Below the pieces are notes generated by a model. That model did not search any database and was not told the origin of the DNA. It was given only the letters and a program-made list of their open reading frames with translations. A DNA stretch of 58,149 nt from Clostridia bacterium (GTDB lineage: Bacteria > Bacillota > Clostridia > Oscillospirales > Acutalibacteraceae). The first letter of the stretch is position 1; the number at the start of each line of letters is the position of its first letter. Shown one piece after another: positions 49,707-58,149 of the stretch. The position numbers and the translations under genes were made by a program. The DNA is taken from the NCBI GenBank assembly GCA_024404115.1, contig JAKSQM010000009.1, positions 1 to 58,149 of the forward strand, read 5' to 3'.

Positions 49707-52700
49707 ATGTCTGAAAACGAGAAAAAAGTAGTACCGTCAACCGAAGGTATGGAAGCACATATTGACACTTGGCGTGGACTTATCAAAAACAAGCAGAGAG
49801 GTATTTTCGCCTTTGACGAGCTTGCAGAAATTAAATTAAAGACATTAAAAAAGAGAATCTACACAGATTTTGAAAACACCGCACCTTGGAAAATGCGTGA
49901 GTGCATTTATAAGGACATCGGTGATTATGAATATTTATATGAAGGCTGGAAAGACCTTGAGGTTGGCGGCTACTGGGGCGGCAACGGCATCAGCTCTTTC
50001 TTCAAAAATCAGATTGTAATTCCCGAAAAATTTGCAGGCAAAAAGGTAACACTTTATGTTTATTTCGGCGGCGACTCACTTGTTTCTGTCAACGGTGTTC
50101 CTTTCCAGGGTCTTGACCCATTCCGTAACGCAGTTGTTCTTACAAATTGCGCAAAGGCTGGCGAAGTTTTCGATATCGACATCGAGTCATATTTCGTATG
50201 GCATTCAAATGAATCAGAGCTTAAAAAGCTTGAATGTTCATTTATTGCCACAACAGATGATGAAATCAACGAGATTTACTGGGATATTAAGGCTGTTTAT
50301 AACGCACTCTTTATGCCTGGTATGGGCAACGACTACGCTTCACTTATCCGTGAGTCCCTCAAAGAAGCATTCTGCTATGTTGACTTTGATGACCCCGATT
50401 TTGAAAGCTTCAAGTCAAAGCTCCGCATCTGCAAAAAGGTACTTTACGATAGAGTTTATAACAACCCCAACTATAAGTGCATGGGCAAGCTTGACCTTAT
50501 CGGTAACTCTCACCTTGATATGGTTTATATGTGGGCATATAAAGAGTTTGTCCGCAAGGTAGGCAGAACTCACGCAACAATGCTTCGTCTTATGGAGCAG
50601 TACCCCGACTTCATTTTCTCACAGAGTCAGGCTGGTATGTATGAAGAAATGCGTGTTCATTATCCCAACCTCTTCGAGCAGGTTCAGCAGAGAGTTAAAG
50701 AGGGCAGATGGGAATACATCGGCGGTATGTGGGTTGAGCCCGATTGTAACATCATTTCAGGTGAATCCTTCGTTCGTCAGTTCCTCCACGGTGTAAGATA
50801 TGCTGAAAAATGGTTTGGCGTAACACCCAAGACCTGCTGGCTTCCCGACGTTTTCGGCAACAGCTATTGTATGCCACAGATTATGAAAAAAGCAGGCATG
50901 GAATATTTCGTAACTCATAAAATGGGTATCTGGAACGATACAAATCCATGGCTCTATAACTCATTCTGGTGGGAAGGCCCCGACGGAACAAAAGTATTCG
51001 CAGCCGTTCCTCCCACACATTTCATCGGTTCAATGGAACCCGATTCACTTAAAACTAACTGGATTAAATATTCAGAGAAAGAAACAATCGGCGAGTCAAT
51101 GTACTGCTACGGCTGGGGCGACGGTGGCGGCGGAGTTGACAACGAAATGCTTGAATATGTTAAGCGTTATAAGAACTTCCCAGGTCTTCCCGAAACACAG
51201 GCTTGCAAGATTGAGGATTCTCTTGAGAGCATGAAGCAGAAAGCTATCAAAGCTGGCGATAAAGTTACAACATGGAAAGATGAGCTTTATCTTGAAGAGC
51301 ATCGTGGCGTTCACACCACAAAGGCAGCTCTTAAAAAGGCAAACCGCTATTGCGAAAACCTTTTCAGAGAAGCTGAAATGTATGCAACAATCGCAGAAAG
51401 CTATGGCTACACATATCCCACAGAGGAGCTTGCTCTTGCATGGAGAAAGATTCTCACAAATCAGTTCCACGATTCACTTCCAGGAACACATATTACAGAA
51501 GTTTTCGGCAAGCTCATGAGCATCTATGACGAAGTTATCGCAACAGGCGAAAAGGTAAGAGATGAAGCTCTTAAAGTTATCGCAAAGAATATCGGCTTTG
51601 ATGCAAAAATCGGCAAGCCTTTCGCTCTCTTCAATTCATTGAGCGTTCCTTCAACATCAAAGGTTGAGCTTGATTTCCAGAATGTCGATGTTTATGACGA
51701 AAAGGGCAACAAAGTTCCCGTTCAGGCATATACAAAGCTCAACGGCGAAAAGAAGCTTATGTTCATCGCAAAGGATGTTCCCGCTGTTGGTTATAAGGTA
51801 TATTACACTGTACCTGCTGAAAGCGAAGCAAAGTTTGACGAAAGCAACGGCAAGATGATTGAAAACGACCACTTCCGCCTTGTTCTTAACGATAACGCAA
51901 CTCTTGTTTCAATTTATGATAAGAAAAATGAGCGTGAAGTTCTCTCGGCTGGCGGCAAGGGCAACGATTTCAGACTCTTTGAGGATATGCCAGGCGGATA
52001 TGACGCATGGGACATCGTTGCAACTTATGTTGACCGTGAGTATGAACTTAAAGACGGCGTTGTTAAAGACATCGTAACAGGCGATGTTTATACAATGATT
52101 TCAATCGAGAAAGAAGTTCTCAAGTCAGTTATTCATCAGAATATCATCATCTATAATGACCTTGACAGAATCGATTTCGATACTCATATCAGCTGGCATG
52201 AGGATCAGAAGCTCCTTAAAGTATTCTTTGATGTTGACCTTCAGACAAAGAATTACACAAGAGATATTGCATACGCAACAATGGAGTGCTGCTCATACAG
52301 ATATAATCCCTATGACAAGGCAAAGTTTGAGGTTAATGCTCATAACTGGATTGATATGTCAGATGAAGATTACGGTGTATCACTTCTCAACGATTGCAAG
52401 TACGGTCATGAGGTGAACGAGCATAAGATGATTCTTACACTTCTTAAAGCTCCCATTAAGCCCGACCCCACATCAGACAGAGGCGACCACTACTTCACAT
52501 ATTCAATCTATCCTCATAAGGATAGCTGGAAGAGAGCAGACACACTCACAAGAGGTCTTGAAATCAATCATCCTCTTGTATGCACAGCTCTTGAGGGCGA
52601 GTCAAACGGTGAAGCAACAGGCTCATTCATCAGCCTTGATTGCGATAATATCACCCTTGAAGCAGTTAAGAAGTGCGAGGAAGAAGAAGCATATATCGTT

Positions 52701-52880
52701 CGTATGGTTGAAAAGACTGGCAGAACAACAAAAGCAACCCTCACTCTCTTCAAAGACATCACCTATGCAGCAGAGTGCGACCTTATTGAGCGTAATGACG
52801 AGCCAATCGACTTTGACGGCAATAAGATTCACTTCACCGCAAAACCCTTTGAAATCAGAAACTTCAAAATCAAATTCTAA
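49707..52880 (+). CDS. Glycoside hydrolase family 38 alpha-mannosidase
   Basis: A 1057-residue enzyme removing alpha-mannose from N-glycans or mannan fragments. The N-terminal accessory domain is followed by the catalytic barrel with the zinc motif GNSHLDMVYMW (H269, D271), the nucleophile D381 in WLPDVFGNSYCMPQI, and DELYLEEHRGVHTT. The three-helix bundle with NQFHDSLPGTHI and the C-terminal beta domains complete the fold. There is no signal peptide. AAAGGAG precedes the ATG at 49707. The frame open to 49659 has no start signal. It has its own terminator and stands downstream of the teichoic-acid genes. Confidence 0.93.
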   Translation: MSENEKKVVPSTEGMEAHIDTWRGLIKNKQRGIFAFDELAEIKLKTLKKRIYTDFENTAPWKMRECIYKDIGDYEYLYEGWKDLEVGGYWGGNGISSFFKNQIVIPEKFAGKKVTLYVYFGGDSLVSVNGVPFQGLDPFRNAVVLTNCAKAGEVFDIDIESYFVWHSNESELKKLECSFIATTDDEINEIYWDIKAVYNALFMPGMGNDYASLIRESLKEAFCYVDFDDPDFESFKSKLRICKKVLYDRVYNNPNYKCMGKLDLIGNSHLDMVYMWAYKEFVRKVGRTHATMLRLMEQYPDFIFSQSQAGMYEEMRVHYPNLFEQVQQRVKEGRWEYIGGMWVEPDCNIISGESFVRQFLHGVRYAEKWFGVTPKTCWLPDVFGNSYCMPQIMKKAGMEYFVTHKMGIWNDTNPWLYNSFWWEGPDGTKVFAAVPPTHFIGSMEPDSLKTNWIKYSEKETIGESMYCYGWGDGGGGVDNEMLEYVKRYKNFPGLPETQACKIEDSLESMKQKAIKAGDKVTTWKDELYLEEHRGVHTTKAALKKANRYCENLFREAEMYATIAESYGYTYPTEELALAWRKILTNQFHDSLPGTHITEVFGKLMSIYDEVIATGEKVRDEALKVIAKNIGFDAKIGKPFALFNSLSVPSTSKVELDFQNVDVYDEKGNKVPVQAYTKLNGEKKLMFIAKDVPAVGYKVYYTVPAESEAKFDESNGKMIENDHFRLVLNDNATLVSIYDKKNEREVLSAGGKGNDFRLFEDMPGGYDAWDIVATYVDREYELKDGVVKDIVTGDVYTMISIEKEVLKSVIHQNIIIYNDLDRIDFDTHISWHEDQKLLKVFFDVDLQTKNYTRDIAYATMECCSYRYNPYDKAKFEVNAHNWIDMSDEDYGVSLLNDCKYGHEVNEHKMILTLLKAPIKPDPTSDRGDHYFTYSIYPHKDSWKRADTLTRGLEINHPLVCTALEGESNGEATGSFISLDCDNITLEAVKKCEEEEAYIVRMVEKTGRTTKATLTLFKDITYAAECDLIERNDEPIDFDGNKIHFTAKPFEIRNFKIKF

Positions 52881-52885
52881 AAAAT

Positions 52886-52920
52886 ATGGCTATGAGAGCA
52901 ATCTTATAGCCATTTTTTTG
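52886..52920 (+). terminator. Terminator of the GH38 gene
   Basis: ATGGCTAT (52886-52893) pairs with ATAGCCAT (52906-52913), followed by TTTTTTG. Confidence 0.9.
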
Positions 52921-52949
52921 CACTGAACTAAAGCATTGTCATTACACAC

Positions 52950-53570
52950 CGTAGGGGAGTGGCTTGCTATCCCGTTATTCTGGCGCCCCATTGGGGAGCT
53001 GTCAGCGAAGCTGACTGAGGGGGTTATCTACCTTTTTTCAGAAAGCTCCCAAACTTGCAATATACTTTGATTTACATCCCGTTCTGAATACCGCACAAAG
53101 TCAAATTTGAACGAAAAATTGTCGGCAATCAATTCTCAAATTCTGCACAAATCCACTCTATTTGTGGCAAAAAGGCACGGTAACACCGTAGGGGAGGCTT
53201 GCTCTTCCCGAAAAAATTAAGAAAATATCGTACAAATCCATCTGAAACGCACAATAAAACGGCTCCCTTGTGTAAAGGGAGCTGGATTTTTGCTGTGCAA
53301 AAAGACTGAGGGATTGTCCTCTAACTATTTGCAGTAAGCAAAATATGAACGAAAAATATCGGTATCGTCATTGCGAGCGTGGCAATCTACGCTAAAAGTC
53401 AGCACCAATCTTCCCGTCGCCCCTTGACAGGGGAGATGTCATCGCAGATGACAGAGGTGCAGAATTGTAGAAAATAGATAAAAGATAATACATAATAGAT
53501 AATAGTGAAAAATTAGCACCGTAGGGGCTGCCGTCCTCGACATCCCGTTCTGAATGTCATCACAAAGATA
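52950..53570. repeat. Mosaic of dispersed intergenic repeats (site 6)
   Basis: Units: CGTAGGGGAGTGGCTTGCTA (52950-52978), GGGGAGCTGTCAGCGAAGCT (52981-53027), a truncated ATCCCGTTCTGAAT unit (53076-53120), CGTAGGGGAGGCTTGCTC (53183-53212), the GGCTCCCTTGTGTAAAGGGA unit (53258-53333), a shortened TCATTGCGAGCGTGGCAATC unit (53365-53385), CTTGACAGGGGAGATGTCAT (53413-53458), and CCGTCCTCGACATCCCG (53521-53570). About 53141-53374 duplicates 42613-42853. No gene is seen in this 790-bp gap. Confidence 0.85.
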
Positions 53571-53621
53571 AATCTGTGCGAAGCTTTGTCGTCATTACAA
53601 CCCTGCACCGCATCACACCAA

Positions 53622-53653
53622 CAAAAAATGGGCTCTGAAAAATCAGAACCCAT
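53622..53653 (-). terminator. Terminator of the ceramidase-like gene
   Basis: On the minus strand, ATGGGTTCTGA and TCAGAGCCCAT form an 11-bp stem around TTTT, followed by TTTTTTG. Confidence 0.9.
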
Positions 53654-53670
53654 TTTATTTTTACTCTTTT

Positions 53671-55563
53671 TTATTCTCCAAAGAATGCTCTATATCCCTT
53701 TACCAATGCTGAGCCTGCGTTTCTGCTGGTTTCCATAAGCTCTTCGTTGTTTGCTCGCTCATAGACACCGCCCTTTGATGCAAGGAGCGATTTTGTGAGG
53801 AAATTCTGCGCACAATCTGTATCGGGCATTACATAGCCGATTTCATCATTGGCAATGCCCATTGCAAGGATGCGTTTATCACTGCCAACGGCTGATTTTG
53901 CGTAATTTTCAAGTGTATCGTATTCCCACTTTTCGCCTGTCCATGAGTTTTCGCCCTGCCACAGAACGTCGCCATCTGCCGCACCGAATGTAATTGCAGG
54001 TGAAACCTCACCGGGAAGCATAAGCATTACAACATCTTCGCCAATCTGAACATAGCCGATTTCTGTAACAATGCCATAGCCTGTTTCAGCTTCGGGGAGC
54101 TTCACTGTGTTGTAGCCAAAAACTGCGCCAGCGGCGGCGATATACATAATGCCGTAATCAAGCGGAATAACTGTTTCTGCCATCTTCACATTATAAACAG
54201 GTTTAACCACATTTGATTTATCAATTGAGTCAATGATGAAATGAGTGAGTGTGTAGCCGACAGCTCTCATATCAAAATATTCTTCCTCGCCCCAGTCCTT
54301 ATCGTTTCGTGGGAAGCGTTCAGAAGCGTATTTTTCGCCGTAGCGTTCAACCCAATCCTCATATGAAAGAGCTTTTTCCTTTGCCCAGTCGTAGCCAGCT
54401 TTTGTGTAGTTGCCCCTTATGCCGATTGCCGCCTGTGAGCCTTGAATGAACATAAACTGATAGCCAGCCTCTGCCATGGATTCCCACATATAATGGGGAA
54501 TATCTGCGCAAACCTTGCCCGATGACCTGCCTGCAAATGTGGGGTGGAAGCCTGCGTTTGAGAGGATCGTCTTTTTACCGCTTACAGATTCAAAATACCA
54601 GCAGGCAATGAATTTCTGGCAAGCCGCACCACTGCCTAATTTATCTCTGATAACATCATCTTTCGGGTCCTCATTATATGATTTGTCTTTCATATAATTG
54701 TCTATGTTTTCTGTTTCGTAATAATAAAGCGTGCCGTCCTCAAGTCCGTCATAAGCATCTGTTGCCGCTTTTGCCGCCTTGTTGCAGATTGTTTTAAGCA
54801 GCTCAGGTTCAATGCTTCTAACCTGCTGAGCGAAGAAATGATTAAACATTGCGGTGAAAAATACAGTGTCAAGGCTCATGCCCAAGCCCTCAACAACAGT
54901 GTGTGCGTGGGTTGAGTTAAGCTCAAATGCAACAATATCATCTGGTGCAATGCCTTTTTTCTGAAGTGCAAGGCTGACCGCTTTTCTCACTTCTCTGACA
55001 TTAGCGTTTGCAATGCCGATATTGTCAACACTGCCGATGATTATAACATCCTCAACGCCGTTTTTGTTTGCGTCATCACCAGCGGAAAGTATAGCAAGAT
55101 AAATACGCTCGTCATCATAAATCTTGTTTACAGTTGAGCCGAAATATCCGCCGAAGAAGTGCAGACCTTTAAGGTTCATGCCGTTTTCGTCTGCCTTGCC
55201 GTCAGCATTAAGTCGCCATTTTGTGGGGATAATGCTCTCAGTTGCGTAGCCTAATTTCCAGCCGCTGCCCTGTCTTTCGCCGTCTGTGCCCTCATAAAAA
55301 TATTCGTGAGTGGTGTTTTTGTATTCCTCAACAGTGGGGAAAGCATCTTTTTTAAATGAATCCGCTTTAAGAAGTGAGCCCTCAACTGTTTTGATAATAA
55401 CATCTGCCACAACATCCCATATTTTATCAAATATGTGTGCAAAGGTCAGCGAATAGTCCTTTGCCTTTTCGCTTGCAGCATTTGCAGGGAATGACACGCT
55501 GAATATCATCACCATTGCAAGCACAAGCGCAACGATTTTTTTAATAAATGGCTTTCTTTTCAT
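53671..55563 (-). CDS. Secreted neutral/alkaline ceramidase-like protein
   Basis: A 630-residue protein with a Sec signal peptide (about 1-29, ending PANA). The body resembles the neutral ceramidase-type fold. FGGYFGST lies near the N-terminus, FELNSTHAHTVV carries the zinc-binding HxH, and a late block reads GIANDEIGYVMPDTDC, like the GxxNxxxGY region of ceramidases. Ceramidases cleave the amide bond of ceramide, but several Clostridia encode distant relatives whose substrate is unknown. The ATG at 55563 follows AAGGAGG. The longer frame to 55602 has no signal. It is divergent from the subtilase gene and has its own terminator. Confidence 0.75.
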   Translation of the reverse strand: MKRKPFIKKIVALVLAMVMIFSVSFPANAASEKAKDYSLTFAHIFDKIWDVVADVIIKTVEGSLLKADSFKKDAFPTVEEYKNTTHEYFYEGTDGERQGSGWKLGYATESIIPTKWRLNADGKADENGMNLKGLHFFGGYFGSTVNKIYDDERIYLAILSAGDDANKNGVEDVIIIGSVDNIGIANANVREVRKAVSLALQKKGIAPDDIVAFELNSTHAHTVVEGLGMSLDTVFFTAMFNHFFAQQVRSIEPELLKTICNKAAKAATDAYDGLEDGTLYYYETENIDNYMKDKSYNEDPKDDVIRDKLGSGAACQKFIACWYFESVSGKKTILSNAGFHPTFAGRSSGKVCADIPHYMWESMAEAGYQFMFIQGSQAAIGIRGNYTKAGYDWAKEKALSYEDWVERYGEKYASERFPRNDKDWGEEEYFDMRAVGYTLTHFIIDSIDKSNVVKPVYNVKMAETVIPLDYGIMYIAAAGAVFGYNTVKLPEAETGYGIVTEIGYVQIGEDVVMLMLPGEVSPAITFGAADGDVLWQGENSWTGEKWEYDTLENYAKSAVGSDKRILAMGIANDEIGYVMPDTDCAQNFLTKSLLASKGGVYERANNEELMETSRNAGSALVKGYRAFFGE

Positions 55564-55699
55564 AAGAAACCTCCTTGAATTTATGATAACAGAGTAACAC
55601 AAAACAGCCGAAAAAACAACAATCTAAGCCATTGCCTAAATTAGAAAATAAACGCTTTAATTTATCTATTTTGACGAAAAATTTCTTGCGATATGCTGA

Positions 55700-55728
55700 T
55701 TGACTAAAGACCGATTTTGCTTTATTAT
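55700..55728 (+). promoter_or_regulatory. Promoter of the subtilase gene
   Basis: TTGACT (55700-55705) and TATTAT (55723-55728) have a 17-bp spacer. The surrounding TTTGCTTTATTAT matches the glycosidase operon promoter at 32.1 kb. Confidence 0.6.
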
Positions 55729-55755
55729 AATAATAAGTCAAACGAGGTGATTAAA

Positions 55756-57558
55756 ATGAAAAAATATCTGAAGCTAACACTTTCATTTATGGTTATGCTG
55801 TCAGTGATTATTACCCCAAACGGAGCTTTGGTGAAATCGGCGACCGTTGCACCAAAAGCCACCGCAACAATTTCTGAAACAAAAACTGAACCCGAAACCA
55901 AGACGCAGAGTGTTGTAACTGTCAATAGCTCCAACGCACAGACCCTTTGCGATAAAACAGAACCATTCTATGAGCCAAAGGCAGAGAGCATTACTCCCGT
56001 CAGCCAAAAACTGGCGTATATCAACGATGCTGTTACTGTATTTTTCAATGACGGCGCAACTGACGAAGAGAAGCAGGCGGTTATCGGCTCTGTAGGCGGT
56101 GAAATCGTTGGCGAAGCAGAGTTTATGAATCAGTACGAAATCAAAATTCAGCACTCGGAGCTTGAAGAAATCACCGCACTTTGCGATAATCTTATGGAAA
56201 ACGAAAGCGTTGAATTTGCAACCTGTACTACCATGACAGATGTTGAGCCTCAGTCAATCCCCGATGACCCGTGGAACGGCACCCCCGATTGGAGCGACAA
56301 ATCCCTCAACCGCTCTTACAGCTCCTCAAACTGGTGGATTAAAGCCATTGATGCCGACAAAGCGTGGGATTATCAGGATAAAATGTCCCACATCAAAATC
56401 GGTATTGTTGACAGCGGTTTTGATATTGAGCATGAGGATTTGCAGGGCAAAATCACATTCCCCACAAAATTCTTTGCAAAGCATAATATGCCCGATGACC
56501 ACGGCACCCATGTTGCTGGCATAATTGCCGCCAATCAGAATAACGGCATAGGCATAACAGGCATTGTTGATGATTGCGAGCTTGTCTGCGTTGACTGGCA
56601 CGCACAGAAAGAGCAGGGTCAGCACTGGATTTCTGACCTCAGAATTATGTCTGGTTTTATAAGCGTTGTCCGTGCAGGGGCAAAGGTTGTGAATTTCTCA
56701 CTTGGCAGTTCGTCAGACATCCCCAATGGCACAACCGACAGATACAAAATCATCAAAGATATTGAGGCAAAATACACATCATATATTATGGCAAAGCTTT
56801 TGCAGGCAGGCTATGATTTTATCTGCTGTCAGAGCGCAGGCAACGGCGTTGATATGAAAGACGGCTCGTCATTTGCAGTTGACGCAAGCAACAACGGCAA
56901 TTTCTGCACAATCACAAAAGAGAACGCAGTTAAATTTGTAATCGGTGTTAAACCGCAGGATATTCTTGACAGAATTATTGTTGTTGCATCTGCGGCATTT
57001 GATGGCTATGGCAAATATAAGCAGTCATATTTCTCAAATGGCGGTGAGCAGGTGTCAATCTGCGCCCCTGGCTCACGAATTTACAGCCTTACATATGACG
57101 AAGAAACTGAATATTCAGATTATTCATATAAGAGCGGAACATCAATGGCAGCACCTGTTGTAACAGGTGTTACGGCTCTTGTGTGGAGCATCAACCCCGA
57201 TCTTACAGGCGCACAGGTTAAGCATTTTGTCTGCGATATAGAGAACACCAAAATTATGGTTGCCGACAGTGATGATGAAACGCACCTGCCTGTTGGCGAA
57301 ATTCCAATGGTCAATGCACAGCTTGCCGTTGAAGCGGCATTGAGAGCAATTGACGACCCCGATATTCTTGCAAAGGATGCAGAAAATCAGCCAGCAGACC
57401 CCGAACAGCTCCCCGCAGAAATCGAAACAACTTCAACACAGACAGAAGAATTGAAAAACGCAACCCCCGCACCGCAGGCTGAAAAGAAAGATATAAGGAA
57501 AGCCCTAAACGGCATAAAAAGAATAGGTAACCTCTTCACCGTCCAGTGGAAAAAATAA
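55756..57558 (+). CDS. Secreted subtilisin-like serine protease (S8 family)
   Basis: A 600-residue protease. A signal peptide (about 1-28) and an inhibitor I9-like propeptide (about 90-155, VFFNDGATDEEKQAVIGSV) precede the catalytic domain. The triad is D219 in IGIVDSGFD, H249 in DDHGTHVAG and S463 in SGTSMAAPV. A proline/threonine/glutamate-rich linker leads to a basic C-terminus, with no sortase motif. It should be exported and self-activated. GAGGTGAT precedes the ATG at 55756. The frame open to 55717 contains the promoter and is not coding. It has its own promoter and terminator. Confidence 0.92.
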   Translation: MKKYLKLTLSFMVMLSVIITPNGALVKSATVAPKATATISETKTEPETKTQSVVTVNSSNAQTLCDKTEPFYEPKAESITPVSQKLAYINDAVTVFFNDGATDEEKQAVIGSVGGEIVGEAEFMNQYEIKIQHSELEEITALCDNLMENESVEFATCTTMTDVEPQSIPDDPWNGTPDWSDKSLNRSYSSSNWWIKAIDADKAWDYQDKMSHIKIGIVDSGFDIEHEDLQGKITFPTKFFAKHNMPDDHGTHVAGIIAANQNNGIGITGIVDDCELVCVDWHAQKEQGQHWISDLRIMSGFISVVRAGAKVVNFSLGSSSDIPNGTTDRYKIIKDIEAKYTSYIMAKLLQAGYDFICCQSAGNGVDMKDGSSFAVDASNNGNFCTITKENAVKFVIGVKPQDILDRIIVVASAAFDGYGKYKQSYFSNGGEQVSICAPGSRIYSLTYDEETEYSDYSYKSGTSMAAPVVTGVTALVWSINPDLTGAQVKHFVCDIENTKIMVADSDDETHLPVGEIPMVNAQLAVEAALRAIDDPDILAKDAENQPADPEQLPAEIETTSTQTEELKNATPAPQAEKKDIRKALNGIKRIGNLFTVQWKK

Positions 57559-57564
57559 AACGCC

Positions 57565-57595
57565 CCCTCCTTGCAAAAGGAGGGATTTTCTTTTC
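57565..57595 (+). terminator. Terminator of the subtilase gene
   Basis: CCCTCCTT and AAGGAGGG form an 8-bp stem around GCAA, followed by ATTTTCTTTTC. Confidence 0.88.
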
Positions 57596-57624
57596 AAATT
57601 TGCAATATGCTTTGATTTATAATT

Positions 57625-58095
57625 GTAGGGGATGGCGTCCTCGACATCCCGCTCTGAATGTTAGTACAAATATAAATTTGAGCAAGAAATTGTCGGTATC
57701 GTCATTGCGAGGCTTCATAGAAGCCGTGGCAGTCCATTCTTAAATTTTGCACAAATTCACTTATTTTGTAGTATAAACAGCACAGCACATCGTAGGGGCG
57801 AACTGTGTTCGCCAGCTTTGCATTGCAACAATTTAATGCTCAATCTCAAACTTGCTTTTCCAGAATTGGTAATATGCTTTGATTCATAATTGTAGGAGAT
57901 GGCGTCCTCGACATCCCGCTCTTAATGTCAGCACAAATGTAAATTTGAACGAAAAAATTGTCGATAATCTATTCTTAAATTATGCACAAATTCTCTCGAT
58001 TTGTAGCTAAAAAGCACGATAACACCGTAGGGGAGGGGCTTGCTCCTCCCGAATTTATTTGCACCGAGCTAAAGTTTTGTCATTGCGAGCGAACG
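57625..58095. repeat. Mosaic of dispersed intergenic repeats (site 7)
   Basis: Units: GATGGCGTCCTCGACATCCC (57625-57690), TCATTGCGAGGCTTCATAGA variant (57698-57735), CGTAGGGGCGAACTG hairpin (57788-57833), a second GATGGCGTCCTCGACATCCC (57892-57950), CGTAGGGGAGGGGCTTGCTC (58022-58052), and a truncated TCATTGCGAGCGAACG (58078-58095). No gene is seen between the subtilase terminator and the window end. Confidence 0.85.
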
Positions 58096-58133
58096 AAAGT
58101 GGTATAATAAAATTGGACAGATAAAAAATGACA

Positions 58134-58141
58134 AAAGGAGG
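58134..58141 (+). promoter_or_regulatory. Ribosome-binding site of a gene beyond the window
   Basis: AAAGGAGG ends 8 bases before the window edge. TATAAT at 58103-58108 could be the -10 of its promoter. Both suggest a rightward gene starting just outside. Confidence 0.45.
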
Positions 58142-58149
58142 CAAAAAGA

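Noticed and set aside
58083-58108. Promoter formed by the TCATTGCGAG repeat and the TATAAT at the right edge
   Set aside because: TTGCGA to TATAAT spacing is only 14 bp, too short for a sound -35/-10 pair. Only the -10 and the ribosome-binding site are kept as weak signals.

Overview
The window looks like a chromosomal segment of a low-to-mid GC, spore-forming, anaerobic gut Clostridia, most likely an Oscillospiraceae/Ruminococcaceae-type Firmicute. The evidence is the purine-rich Shine-Dalgarno sequences on nearly every gene, consensus sigma-A promoters (TTGACA/TATAAT with 16-17 bp spacers), a DUF3794-LysM spore-type protein, the pgk-tpiA-gpmI glycolytic operon, a large set of glycoside hydrolases, and intergenic regions filled with short modular repeats. 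The genus assignment is inference.

Layout. 1-466: a GC-rich 25-bp tandem repeat and an AT-rich upstream region. 485-4041: glycolytic operon pgk-tpiA-gpmI. 4395-9189 (minus strand): a YfcC-type carrier, a membrane protein with a histidine-rich tail, an endonuclease/exonuclease/phosphatase-fold enzyme, and a double-domain class II aldolase. The aldolase is divergent from an FGGY sugar kinase (9391-10986). 11275-22422: a 3293-residue secreted protein (PHP-type phosphoesterase domain plus about 24 InlB-type B repeats), a 71-residue acidic YEKP protein, and a CPBP-family membrane protein whose catalytic motifs are degenerate. This is the most unusual locus in the window. 22596-25118 (minus): a copper P-type ATPase fused to a CopZ-like domain that carries its own ribosome-binding site. 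25261-26781: DUF3794-LysM protein behind a possible sigma-E promoter. 26845-30000: a possible structured RNA, a small membrane protein, tRNA-Met and tRNA-Glu, uppP, a tyrosine phosphatase, and tRNA-Pro followed by an element that re-creates the tRNA 3' end. 30064-31615: polysaccharide deacetylase and DUF4886 protein. 32144-40849: glycosidase operon of GH3 (domain-permuted), GH2, a metallophosphoesterase and GH36. 41315-42181 (minus): secreted GH16. 43059-43482: a small CRISPR array with its own promoter and terminator and no cas genes. 43643-49636: teichoic-acid-type cluster with two GT2 glycosyltransferases, an ABC-2 exporter, TarI, TarJ and a TagF/TarL-like polymerase. 49707-52880: GH38 alpha-mannosidase. 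53671-57558: a divergent pair of secreted enzymes, ceramidase-like and subtilisin-like.

How it works together. The window joins central glycolysis and sugar entry (aldolase and kinase) to a cytoplasmic set of glycosidases that would remove beta-glucosyl, beta-galactosyl, alpha-galactosyl and alpha-mannosyl residues from imported oligosaccharides. The secreted GH16, subtilase, ceramidase-like protein and the giant repeat protein act outside the cell, and the teichoic-acid cluster and uppP serve the envelope. No sugar transporter or transcriptional regulator is encoded in the window. Between the operons, at least seven repeat families are shuffled into mosaics. One mosaic block of about 260 bp is present almost identically, in direct orientation, at about 42.6 kb and 53.1 kb, so it brackets the CRISPR, teichoic-acid and mannosidase segment.
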